From contig JAQFVV010012420.1 of NCBI GenBank assembly GCA_028023455.1, positions 868,001 to 932,000 of the forward strand: 64,000 nt of DNA, written 5' to 3'. The position numbers and the translations under genes are program-made. A model generated the notes under the pieces. It worked only from the letters and a program-made list of their open reading frames with translations. It was not told the origin of the DNA and searched no databases. How positions within the stretch are numbered: position 1 is the first letter of the stretch; each line of letters begins with the position of its first letter. This document shows positions 1-9,779 of this stretch, one piece after another. This DNA is from Epiperipatus broadwayi (taxonomy: Eukaryota; Onychophora; Udeonychophora; Euonychophora; Peripatidae).

Positions 1-105
1 TCTGATGATGGAATGCCAAATCCCTTAGTGATGCCAATATTATTGTCATGCCCATGCTGACTTTGTCACTCTGACCCCTCATGTATATAATACAGGCTGA
101 ATCTG
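1..105. repeat. Inverted repeat arm (partner at 2797-2901), cut by window start
   Basis: The first ~100 bases, beginning TCTGATGATGGAATGC, reappear in reverse complement at about 2797-2901 (GCATTCCATCATCAGA, preceded by a match to the CTGACCCCTCATGTA block). This looks like the two terminal inverted repeats of a ~2.9-kb element whose outer left edge lies outside the window, or two opposite copies of one repeat. No protein was seen between them and the target duplication cannot be checked. Confidence 0.5.
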
Positions 106-755
106 TAATGTAATTAGTTCTATTATATGTAAAATATAATGTCTATCATTTTCTCTTTTTTTTTTTTTCAATTTTCAAGTTATTTTTTAAAATTAAATGG
201 AAATATATGCCGACCAAACATTAGTAATATGTCTTCTCTGCATTTTATAATTTTGGTAAACCTAGAATCTATTTTTAAATAAAATTGATTAAATACTAGT
301 TTTAATAGATTTTTCTTCTTAAAATCATGTTTTGTTATTATTTTTACAAGAATTTAAATTAAATGATCAATATTTTTCCATGTAATTTTAATTGTTTAAT
401 TGACATAAAAGATTGTAATGATAATGAGGTGGTATAATGAAACAAATTTGACAGCAATGTTGAGGTTTACTTCACATATGTACATTAAAGGGAAGATTTG
501 CACAGCTGAAAGATGTAAACATAGTTTTAGTTTATTTATATGTATGGCTGCTTCTATAATAGCACTGGTATTTTGGCTGGGTTTCACCTGACTTGCATCT
601 GTATTGTATGGCTCGTTCAGTGATCTATTAAAACAAAAATTAGACTGCTAATTTCCCATCATGTGATTTCTCTGTTTTATTGGATATCTATTTTTTATAC
701 TGGATAAAGTAATTAAAAACTAAATCATGTGATGGAGAATCTGCTATCTATTTTC
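106..755. other. AT-rich non-coding DNA, nothing recognised
   Basis: Low-complexity AT-rich sequence with short poly(T) runs. No coding similarity, RNA gene or repeat structure seen. The short open frame here has no recognisable motif. Confidence 0.6.
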
Positions 756-770
756 TATTGCCAGTATCTT

Positions 771-881
771 TTTTTTTCTCATATGTCATGGCATCAGCCG
801 GGACGTGAACCCACAACTGTCTGCAACCAACTACTTGCTTGCAAGGCGGATGCGATGACCTCTCGGCTAACAACGCTTGAC
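771..881 (-). mobile_element. tRNA-derived SINE (family S1), copy a
   Basis: Read on the minus strand the element starts GTCAAGCGTTG and carries a Pol III A-box-like stretch (GCCGAGAGGTC) and a B-box-like GGTTCACGTCC. It ends GATGCCATGACATATGAG followed by an A-rich tail, seen here as poly(T) from 771. A ~16-bp direct repeat (TATTGCCAGTATCTTT) lies at 756-770 and 882-897, as expected for target-primed insertion. The body is only ~100 bp and appears to be little more than a tRNA-like head plus tail. Four more copies occur in the window. Confidence 0.85.
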
Positions 882-897
882 TATTGCCAGTATCTTT

Positions 898-2266
898 AGT
901 GACAGATGAGATTCAAATGAAACATCAGTGCTATTACAATATTGTATACTAATGATAGGCAAATTACATATATGGTTCAATCAGAAAACTATTGCCTACA
1001 TATACATGTATAATTTAATATTTCCTTTCATTTGATCTATCATTAATATATTTGACAACACGTGAGTTAAAAACTATTCTGACAATTGATTAATTTTACA
1101 AATGCTTTTTATGATTTTTAACGTATGTTTACGAATGAGATTTATATAGACAATATTATGATGCACGTAATTTCCAATCATGCTTGAAACACCCGTTATA
1201 CACTTAAAAAACTGATTGCCAACGAATGTTTCAAAGACTGTGATTGGAACTTACATCTCTCCAAATTTTATTTACCCGTATTTCTAATTATAGTTATTGA
1301 TTTATTTAATAGATTATTATTAGCTAATTCATCATTTTATATACATAATGTATATGAATTTATTTCTTTGATGTTTCAACTTTTGATTACAAAATTTTTG
1401 TGTTACGTTTTTAAGTCGTTTTATTTACACTTTATAAAAGTAAATCAATCAAACTATTCTTCAATATGCCAGTATTGAGTTTATTTTTGAAAGTATAAGC
1501 AAGTGTAATTTAAAGTTTGTAGATTTTTTTACTCACTTTTTGCTGGAAGAAATGTACTTTATGGGGGAGGCGATTTATTTTAGCTAATCTAATTTCTATT
1601 TCGTTAAGAAAAGATATAGTACTTGCAATATTTGAAGTAATTTCTCGTCAATTAGTATGTGTAAAAGACAAAAATGTGGTAAAGATATTTTCTAAAGCTG
1701 AATTCATTACAAGGATAAGATCTGTTGTAATTATGGTAATAAATTAAATGTGTTAGCAGTTAGAAAAAACGTGCTTAAGATAATCTATGACTATATATAG
1801 AGTTTGTTGAATATTTAGTTTTTAATTCATCCTTAAATTTTTGAAGATTTTTGTTAATCAATTCATTTGTCTTCTGATAGGAAGTATAGACCTAATTTTT
1901 CGATACCATAGTAATCAGGTGATGAGAGAGACACAGTGCGCACTATATAATGTTTTATTGAATACATAATATAAAGTACCCTTTAAGTTTAATTAAACAA
2001 CTCCGATTTTAATTAACGCTTGCAATGGATATAAACAGAAACTGTCATGGATTCAAATAATTCTTGTTTTTTATTATGACGTTGTTGAAAATAATAATTG
2101 AACGATTGATTGTTTGGAAAGTCATGTTACTAGAATCTTGATTATTGAGGCAAGTTGTTTTACAACAAGACGACTTATTTTAAAACAATTGAATAGAGCA
2201 ATAGTTTAATCATTCGTCAGAAGACACAGAGAATATTAAGAATTGACTATTATACTAAAATCAGTT
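898..2266. other. AT-rich non-coding DNA, nothing recognised
   Basis: About 1.4 kb of AT-rich sequence with no frame, RNA gene or internal repeat that I can identify. Confidence 0.6.
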
Positions 2267-2277
2267 GAGAATTAACT

Positions 2278-2364
2278 TTTTTTTTTTTTTAAAGTGTCAT
2301 AGCATCGGCCGGGACGCGAACCCGGGCAACCGCCCGCAAGTGCCAATCTCCCGACCAAAATCAA
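2278..2364 (-). mobile_element. tRNA-derived SINE (family S1), copy b, diverged/shortened head
   Basis: Minus-strand copy with a GGTTCGCGTCC B-box-like motif, the family end GATGCTATGACAC and a long A tail (poly-T at 2278-2290). The A-box end is shortened or rearranged relative to copies c and e. An 11-bp direct repeat GAGAATTAACT flanks it at 2267-2277 and 2365-2375. Confidence 0.8.
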
Positions 2365-2640
2365 GAGAATTAACTATTTTTCTGATAATATTCCACAATA
2401 AACTTCTTACTGACAAGCAGGCTTCCAACAAGAAATAAAAATTAAAAGCAAAATATAGATTAATTTTACTATATTTTTATTAACATATATTGATATTTAT
2501 TTTTATATATTAAAAAAAAAGTACTGATTAGTTTAATCTATCCATTTTTGTTAATTAATCGAAATCCTATTGAAAACTGCTGCAATCGTTCATTTTGGAG
2601 TTTGATTTTAGATGTAAGTTTTTCGGCACTTAATTTTCTG

Positions 2641-3365
2641 CTGTTGGTATCATTGTTATGAGATAAGAGTGGTGGGTGTGTGAAAGTCTGTGCTCATATA
2701 CCCCATATATTACATATATTGATACAGGTATATAACAAGCCTATATTTCAGTTATTACATAGTAGAGATGTCTGCCCATCCCTCGTATATGTATTAAATG
2801 GATTATATCCTGTACATGAGGGGTCAGATTGACTTTAGGTCAACATGGGTGTGATGAGAATCTCGGTCTCAGGATGGCCTTTGAGCATTCCATCATCAGA
2901 TTTTCAATTAGATGGATGGTTGAAGAGTTGGAAGATTGTCCCTTAAAGTATGAAGATTGGCTATCTTAATATATATCTGAGCACTTATTGCATATATGTG
3001 TAGAGATGATAATCTGGCTTAGCATGAAATACGTATATTGGTGGTTATTTACCTTTTTGACATATATGTGTTCAAGTGTATCAGTGTTATGAGATAGAGT
3101 GGAGAGTGGTGGATCATGTGAAAGTCTGTGCTCATATACCCTATATAATACATATATAGATACAGGTATATAATAAGCCTGTATTTCAGTTATTATAAAA
3201 GTAATATATTTAGTTAGAAAAAATGTATCTTTTCAACATATATGTGATCAAGTGTACCATATAGAGACAGAGTGGTGGGTCATGTGAAAGTCTGTGTCCA
3301 TATACCCTATATATTACATATATTGATACAGGTATATAATAAGCCTTAACATTTCAGTTATTAGA
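2641..3365. repeat. Three dispersed copies of a ~125-bp unit
   Basis: Units at about 2641-2760, 3070-3195 and 3248-3363 share TGAAAGTCTGTG, CATATACCC, GATACAGGTATATAA and TTTCAGTTATTA. Between units 1 and 2 lie the inverted arm at 2797-2901 and a motif (AGCATGAAATACGTATATTGG, ~3023) that also forms one arm of the palindrome at 51797-52035. The block is therefore a patchwork of the same palindromic repeat family, with local duplication. Confidence 0.65.
2797..2901. repeat. Inverted repeat arm, partner of 1-105
   Basis: Reverse-complement match to the start of the window. Shared blocks include the GATGATGGAATGC end and TGACCCCTCATGTA. Confidence 0.5.
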
Positions 3366-3864
3366 ACTGATTAAAGTAATATAAATGTTATTTAATCTTA
3401 ATAATATACATTAATTTATTTAAATATACATCTTAAAATTTGTCTGCCAAAATATATATATATATACAGTGTGTGCATTGAAAAGATGACTGGATCTTCG
3501 TCCAAACTTATGTCTTCTCCTAATCAACCCAGATGTCGCTATAGTTTATCTATTTACCACAAATTTTTTTACAATGCTACAATATCTGTCATGATTTATG
3601 AATATGAAATATGATGTTTTCTACTTTATAGAAAATCCACAATGGAGATAACATAGCATTAAATTTTGTTTTAAATTGAAACTGCTACTGAAATGTATGA
3701 AATGATTCAAACTGGATGAGTTACAATAATATTTTTCAAGTAGTTTGTAAAACTTTGCAAGGACTAGATGTATCAAAAACAAGTGAAAATAAAGAAAATA
3801 TGCAAAAGATGCTATAATTCTTCAAACTGATTGCTGAATATATGTTAGACTCATTGAGGAACAT
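3366..3864. other. Non-coding spacer, possibly decayed upstream part of the Penelope-like element
   Basis: Contains a short (TA)n run near 3452. No RT palm motif could be read before 3865, so the element is either 5'-truncated or decayed beyond recognition here. Confidence 0.4.
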
Positions 3865-4727
3865 GTGTATTCTCAAAATGACTGTCCATTACATTTTAAT
3901 GAAAGATTTAAAAAAGCAGAAGATATAGACATGTTTTTTCTGAAGGTTTGTCATGGTAAAATCAAAACTACAGTTTACCGAAAACCTACACATACAGGAA
4001 AATACTTAGTCTATACATCTAATCACTACAGAAACACAAACATGGACTTATACTATCACTGTGGAACAGAGCAAAAGAAGTTTGTTCAGAAACTGGCAAT
4101 GTGGAAAAAGAAAAGATCTATATAGAACAAACTCTTATGAAAAATAGTTATCCATTAGCTGTTATTAAGAAAACATTAATTAGACAACAAAAAGAACCAT
4201 TAAGAGAAAAGACAATTATTGGTACTGTAGTGTACCCATACATTCCAAAAATAGCAGACAAATTAAGGAAAATCTGCAATCAGTATAATATCAGAACAGC
4301 TTTCCAGAGCCATACCACACTACGAGGCATTCTAACATCTACAAAGCCTAAACTTGAAATGCTGAAAAGAAAAAACTGCATCTATGAAATACCATGTGAA
4401 TGTGGAAGAACATATATTGGTGAGACCAGCCGTCCCATTCAAAAGCACTTGCAAGAACATAAACTGATGATTAGAAGGGAGAAAACAGATGTGTCTAAGG
4501 TAAGAGACCATGTATGTATCAATGAACATACATTCGATTGGGAAAATATAAAAATATTGGATAAAGAAGAAAAGGTACAAAGAAGAAAATTTAAAGAAGC
4601 TGCTAACATGACAATGACAAAAAATCGCATAAGCCAACCTAGTGTGACTATACATAATGTATGGAAACCACTGATCAACTTTGCTCTGAGGAAAAAGTGG
4701 AGAAATCAGAAGGAACCACATAGATAA
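3865..4727 (+). pseudogene. Penelope-like element ORF, 3' half (RT thumb and GIY-YIG endonuclease), frameshifted
   Basis: Two overlapping frames, 3865-4125 and 4101-4727, encode one decayed protein. The first contains the block KTTVYRKPTHTGKYL, diagnostic of the region after the catalytic motifs in Penelope-like reverse transcriptases. The second carries a GIY-YIG nuclease domain (CIYEIPCECGRTYIGETSRP, then HLQEHK), followed by the NEHTFDWENIKIL and RRKFKEA segments typical of the end of the domain, including its conserved acidic residue. In the family this nuclease nicks target DNA to prime reverse transcription. The RT fingers and palm are absent and the frame changes near 4101-4125, so this copy is dead and 5'-truncated. 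The tRNA-like and ribozyme-like tail starts about 30 bp after the stop codon. Assignment to Penelope-like elements is secure; the clade is not determined. Confidence 0.88.
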
Positions 4728-4762
4728 GTATATGAAATTTACTACATACTGTTGCCTTTGGC

Positions 4763-4836
4763 AGGATGGCTGTTGGTTAGAGCGTTACCTTAAAATTCAA
4801 TAATCAAGAATCTAAGGACCCAGGTTCGAATCCTAT
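4763..4836 (+). other. tRNA-like segment with Pol III A and B box motifs
   Basis: A-box-like TGGCTGTTGGTTAGAGC at about 4767-4783 and a perfect B box GGTTCGAATCC at 4823-4833. I cannot fold it into a full cloverleaf, so it is a tRNA-derived promoter remnant rather than a functional tRNA gene. Copy 2 keeps the B box but lacks the A-box half. Confidence 0.6.
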
Positions 4837-4868
4837 GCTAGTACTGTCACTGGTCAGGCCAGCAACAC

Positions 4869-4902
4869 CTGAAGAAGAGGGGAGAAAAAAACCTCTCAAA
4901 AC
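4869..4902 (+). ncRNA. Hammerhead-ribozyme-like motif, copy 1 (probably inactive)
   Basis: CTGAAGA at 4869-4875 fits the hammerhead core CUGANGA. It is followed by a perfect 5-bp helix AGAGG (4876-4880) / CCTCT (4892-4896) closing an 11-nt loop, then CAAAAC where GAAAC is expected. Penelope-like elements are known to carry hammerhead motifs in their terminal repeats, so the position is meaningful. The replaced G12 suggests this copy is inactive. Helices I and III were not convincingly resolved by eye. Confidence 0.45.
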
Positions 4903-5053
4903 ATGCACATACTAACCTGTTTGCTGTGATATTACTAACAGTTAGTGCATATACTAACCTGTTTGCTGTGATATTACTAACAGTTGTTTGCTGTGATATT
5001 ACTAACAGTTGGTGCATATACTAACCTGTTTGCTGTGATATTACTAACAGTTG
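4903..5053 (+). repeat. Tandem array, ~42-bp unit
   Basis: Three full units of TGCAYATACTAACCTG + TTTGCTGTGATATTACTAAC + AGTT, plus one extra copy of the 26-bp half unit at about 4985-5010. Copy 2 of the element has a single unit, so the array is a local expansion. Confidence 0.85.
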
Positions 5054-5144
5054 AATGCATTTGAAATATTTAAATAAATTAAACTTTTCTAAAGACATTC
5101 AACACACATATTAGATGATGGAAATAGTCCAATATAAAAATACA

Positions 5145-6485
5145 GATAGACATGTTTTGTACCTCACTTATTAATAATTGACTAAAAAAAAAATCCAAAA
5201 TGAAGCTCTCAACTACAATTCTGGAATTCTTGTCAATCATTATTAATGGGCCATGAGACATGTTGTTTTCATTATATGCCATAAACTAAATACTAGAATA
5301 TGGAATGAAGATCATCAGAAAAATGAAAGCTACTTAATGCAAAAGAATTGAATCAAAACATTACTCAACTGTTTTTTTAATGTTTAATCTAAGATAAAAC
5401 GATATATGCAACACCATTTAAATGTTTTTAACCATTTGCGAGTTAAAATTTAGACATAGTTGCATGATAATGTGCTGACCATAATGCCAAGATTGTAAGC
5501 AATTTTTTGGCCAAAAAAGTATCAGTATGCTTGATCATCTACCTTATTCAATGATTTAGCTTCTAGTGACTTTTGGCTATTTCCATCATTAAAGTTGGCC
5601 ATATAAAGAGCAGATCAAGGTTTAATTCAAAACATCCAGAAGTTTGCAACAATGTTTCTGTAAATGATTGCAAAGGATTTAAGGATTACTTCAAGCAGTT
5701 TCACAACCATTTCAATAGTGTATTGAATTGCAAGAATAAATAACAAAATCAAAATGTAAATAATTCCCAGCAGTCAATCTTTTGTTGGGACACATTGTGT
5801 ATGTTTATGTATGTAGAGTAAAGAGGGGAAGGAGAAAGTGGTTCTGCTTTAACTGATTTGCTGTTTTTGTGAACATGATCCTGGTTACTGAAATAGACTA
5901 ATCCCATAGCTTTGGAGATTAAGACATTGAATTTTATGAGATGTAATATATTTTGAATGAATAGTTTTAAGATTCTTTGGCACCTTGCTATCACTATCTG
6001 ATTTATATGCACTTGAGTGCATGTGTAAATAATGCTGATTGATGGTAAATATTTTTTAAAAATCCGATCTAAAAGGAGGATGGGGTTATGTCTTATGTTC
6101 CGTAATGCTTAATGTAATAGTGATAATAAAGTATGTTCACATTTTACTGGCTATAATTTTAAACGTGGAATTTAAACTATATAAGCAGTTATGAACAAAC
6201 TCTTAATGTATGTTCCAAAATACTAAACTTAGATTGTATAAAAAGAAACATTCCAAATTTTATTCTGTAACATTTTAAAAATAAATGTTAATTGAAACAA
6301 ACTGATGTCAAAGACATAGTCAGGTTTAAAATTAGGGTAGTTGTGGGGGTGAGAAAACACAAAAAAGCTACTAGAAAAGTGCCAAATAATCTTAAATTCA
6401 TTATACATTTTTATTTTATATTTAAAATCAAAAACATAGTAAAAGTGTTATTTAAATAATTTACATTATAAATATATGTTTACTA
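5145..6485. other. Non-coding DNA, nothing recognised
   Basis: 1.3 kb without recognised genes. A short plus-strand frame around 5605-5743 has fairly even composition but matches no family I know, and I do not call it. Confidence 0.5.
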
Positions 6486-6489
6486 TCAT

Positions 6490-7135
6490 TATCATTTTCA
6501 ACTACTATTGATCAACTGCAGGATGAAGATCTTACCAAGTTTAATTCTTTTTTTTTTACTCCTAGCCTCTCTCTTTTCTATAAAATATTATGAAACTTCC
6601 TTATTTCAACCATCCAACTCACATGTGGTCTATTTTTAGAACTTTTACAATCTCTTGGAATCCAGTTTAAGACCTGTCCATCTATTGTCATTTTTTAGCA
6701 ATATGTCTAGCCAAGGTTCATTTCAATTTTAATTATTTCAATGATGTCAGTGTTGTCTGTTTCTTCTCATTCTATGTACTTCCATTTTCAATCTATATCT
6801 GTTTTTTTTGTTCCTAATGCACATCAATATCCTTTGTTGAGTAATCTGAAAGGCCCTTTTAAATGCTCAAATCTCAGATCCATAAACATAAGGGCATATT
6901 TCCTTTTAATATTAAATTATTTCTACTAAAAGCATTATGTTCAAATTTAATTCTATTATTAATATTTCATCCATTATATTTACAGCTGTATTAATAATTT
7001 GATCAAGGTATTTGTAGTTGTTAACTTTTTCTAATTTATGATTATCTATCTTTAACATCTTCTTTGAAAAAAAATCATTGAATATTACTATATAAGCAAC
7101 TAAAGAGTTTAAAAAATTATTGAAAACTGCCACTT
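6490..7135 (-). pseudogene. LINE family A, 3' end fragment
   Basis: On the minus strand the encoded peptide includes KIDNHKLEKVNNYKYL followed by NIMDEI. This is the conserved C-terminal segment after the reverse transcriptase core of arthropod-type endonuclease/reverse-transcriptase LINEs, and it matches the plus-strand copy at 33895-33960. Downstream (lower coordinates) the 3' region ends near the CTGCAGGATGAAGATCTT block at ~6518, which recurs in other copies in the window. The fragment is 5'-truncated and interrupted by stops. An RTE-like affiliation is likely but not proven. Confidence 0.75.
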
Positions 7136-8340
7136 TTGAAGATTGTACATAAGGAGCAAGTTTCTCCCATTAGCTACATTTATGTAATAGTACAAGCAAA
7201 TCAGTAATTGTTTAAAAAAATTTTAAATGTGTGAATGTTATCAAACTCATGCTCACATTCTATCTTGTGTGAATGTAATGTTTTAACAGATAGCAAAACA
7301 TTTGGTTAAGCTACTCTTTTTAAAGCAAGTACCTGGTATATATGGTGGTCATCATATATAATGACTTATCTTTAGTTTGTTTTTCTTGTTTCCATCTGTG
7401 CCTAGTTTTGATAAATTTTATGTTTGTTACTTCCCATGACATGCCTTTTAGATCATCAATTAGTAACTCCAAGAAGCATTTTAAAATAAATGGTTACCAT
7501 GGAGATGTGAAAAGTAACAAGTAGTGTGAACAATTTCTGTGCTGAATGAGCCATTGATTATTTTCTTGATTGTAATTTTGGCCATTATATCGATAACATA
7601 AATGCTATATTCATTTTAAAGACATTTTTTTTGCATCCTTTCATCTGTTTCTCTCAGTTTTTCCAATGATGAGATTTTAATTTTTTCTAAGTCTTTGTTT
7701 TTAAAGTTTTGATTTATTATTGTTATTTTTGTAAAAACTGAATTTTTGTTTTCATTCTCCGAAAAATCAGCATTAAGATAAATCCTTTATACACTGCATC
7801 TTCACATACTTTTTAAAAAAGTCAATTTTACATTAAATTTGTATTATCTCCTAAAATTTTATTCCTCCTTACATAATTTAGGATGTCTTTTAATTTTTCA
7901 TTTTATCTGTGTTCACATTTCAAGTCAAGATCTTGTGTCCAGGTATCAAAATGGTTTCTTTTTTATTATAAACATTTACTTTGGGGTTATTTTCAAATTA
8001 TTAAAAGCCTCAAAATATTTATATATACTTTCAATAATATCCTCTATTATCCACTATCAAGTTTTTAAAATATAAATAGTTTGATTCAATCAATCACTTT
8101 TAAACTTTTAAGCAGGATTTATTTAATTCACTTCAATCTTTATAAGATTCAAAGTTAATATTAATAAGCTGAATTTTTCTCAAATGATTAGCAATATGGA
8201 AGAGACAACACACTTGACCTAGGAAACTTGTATTCTATTCAATAATAAATTCTAAAATTTTTAAGTAAAGTGTTTTATGAATAAAACAAAATATTGAAAT
8301 TGTACTCCATTTATTATAAAAACAAACTTATATGAAAATG
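7136..8340. other. Non-coding AT-rich DNA
   Basis: No recognised feature. Several short open frames have low-complexity translations and no motifs. Confidence 0.55.
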
Positions 8341-8344
8341 AAGT

Positions 8345-8700
8345 AAAAATAATTTTTATTTGAATATAAAATCCATTCTTCGATTTTCAGCTTGACAACA
8401 TTTTTCATCATCTTTTCATTAAAATTTTTTATTTGTGATATTATGCTTTTTTTCAATGAAAATCACCAGCAGAGCAGTTAGTCACTCTTGGTTCATACTG
8501 TTTCTTAAAAAATGAGATTATTTTTTTCAAAGTAGAAAAACACCTTCCTGCTTCTGCTGAACTCATTGGAAAGTTTGTTTCAGTAAAAACACTCGACAAT
8601 TTTTTTTCAGTTAATAGATTTAATAAAGCAAGTAATCCATAAAGTTGTGAAATTCTTTTCAGAATACTTGTAATTCTGTTTCAAATTTTTCTTAAACTAA
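8345..8700 (-). pseudogene. hAT (ZMYM1-like) transposase, C-terminal remnant
   Basis: Minus-strand translation with several stops still shows the C-terminal dimerisation region of ZMYM1-like hAT transposases. Visible blocks are AEAGRCFSTLKKI-type residues, then an FIEKK..I.NFNEK..KNV segment and a basic end. It lies in the same orientation as, and in protein order after, the N-terminal piece at 9780-11160. The two halves are separated by the 1.05-kb transposon at 8710-9764. Confidence 0.65.
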
Positions 8701-8709
8701 ATATGAATA

Positions 8710-9764
8710 CTGTGTTTCCCTGAAAATAAGATTGGGTCTTATATTAATTTTTGCTCCAATGACACTGTAGGGCTTATTTCAGGGGATGTCTTATTTTTTC
8801 ATGTACAAAGGTCCACATTTATTCAAGTACAAAAGTGTACATTTATCCAAATACTTCTCTTTATATAAAGCTGTAAGATTCTTATCCCAGGAGCCGCCCC
8901 CCCCAAATTCCTTTCTTGTACTCACTGGAATAGCTTTCTTTTTGCACCCATCTTATCTGGTGATTAGAATATTATTTCATTTAAATTTACCATTAAATCA
9001 AGTGTTAATTGAAGACTTGTGAGATAGGAGTGGTAACAAAAATGATTACAGTTAAGAATGGTTTCTCCACATAAAAGTACAAAAATTCAGAAATATTTCT
9101 GTAGCTGTCCATTACAACATATTAAATTACTATGATTCATATATGACACAAACACATACATCTGTTATTTAATGTACACATTGTAAACACTTTACAAATT
9201 ACTTGTAATAGCCCTGCTTGGGTATTCTTTTAAAAAAATTTTCTTTAGGAGAAAGATTGATGATTTAACTTAAGTTAAACTTTGATTATTAAAATCACTT
9301 CCATTATTTTAATAATCTTTTAGGAGGGAAAAAAAACATGTTTAAGAAATTAAACTAATTTTTCTTTTTATCTTGAATATTTAAAAGCTACTATGATGAA
9401 ACTCTAAAACTACATCAAGTATTCTAAATCTAAGTATTAAATATAAATAAGTAACTAAAATATATATAAATGAAATTATAAATTGTCCGATATATTCACT
9501 TGTGATAGAAAATGTTTCTCTATACAGGTATAAAAACATTTGGCAAAAATGATTGATGGAAAATATAAAAAAAACCACATAATTTATATTACCATTTATT
9601 TAAGGTAATAACGTCAGTATAGTTTATTTATACATTCATTGTGTGTTTCAATGGACTGTTGATCATAACTAGGGCTTACATTTAGGGTAGTGCTTATAAT
9701 TATTATAAGCATCCCAAAAATCATGCTAGGACTTATTTTCTGGTTAGGTTTTATTTTCAGGAAG
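8710..9764. mobile_element. 1.05-kb DNA transposon (TIR CTGTGTTTCCCTGAAAATAAG type), non-autonomous
   Basis: Left end CTGTGTTTCCCTGAAAATAAG at 8710 and right end TTATTTTCAGGAAG at ~9764 are terminal inverted repeats. Subterminal blocks with CTTATTTTC/AGGGCTTATTT motifs occur at both ends. No transposase frame is left inside. It interrupts the hAT transposase pseudogene. A related ~180-bp end fragment lies at 34036-34215. Possible target duplication TATGAATA/TATGGAAT is imperfect, so I do not assign a superfamily. Confidence 0.7.
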
Positions 9765-9779
9765 TATGGAATTTATTAC

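Larger units (their letters stand above)
4760..5144 (+). mobile_element. tRNA-like / hammerhead-like / tail element (family H), copy 1, downstream of the Penelope-like ORF
   Basis: Order: tRNA-like segment (4760-4850), ribozyme-like motif (4869-4902), tandem array (4903-5053) and a tail ending ATGATGGAAATAGTCC...AAAATAC at ~5144. The same modules occur in copy 2 (11857-12285), which fixes the right end. It may be the 3' region of the Penelope-like element itself or a SINE that has taken a Penelope-like tail. Confidence 0.65.

Noticed and set aside
4332-4721. Minus-strand frame of 129 codons
   Set aside because: Antisense shadow of the GIY-YIG coding region.
4763-4836. Functional tRNA gene
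   Set aside because: A and B boxes are present but acceptor and anticodon stems do not pair; it is a tRNA-derived segment.
4903-5053. CRISPR-like array
   Set aside because: Repeats are head-to-tail with no variable spacers, and the genome is eukaryotic.
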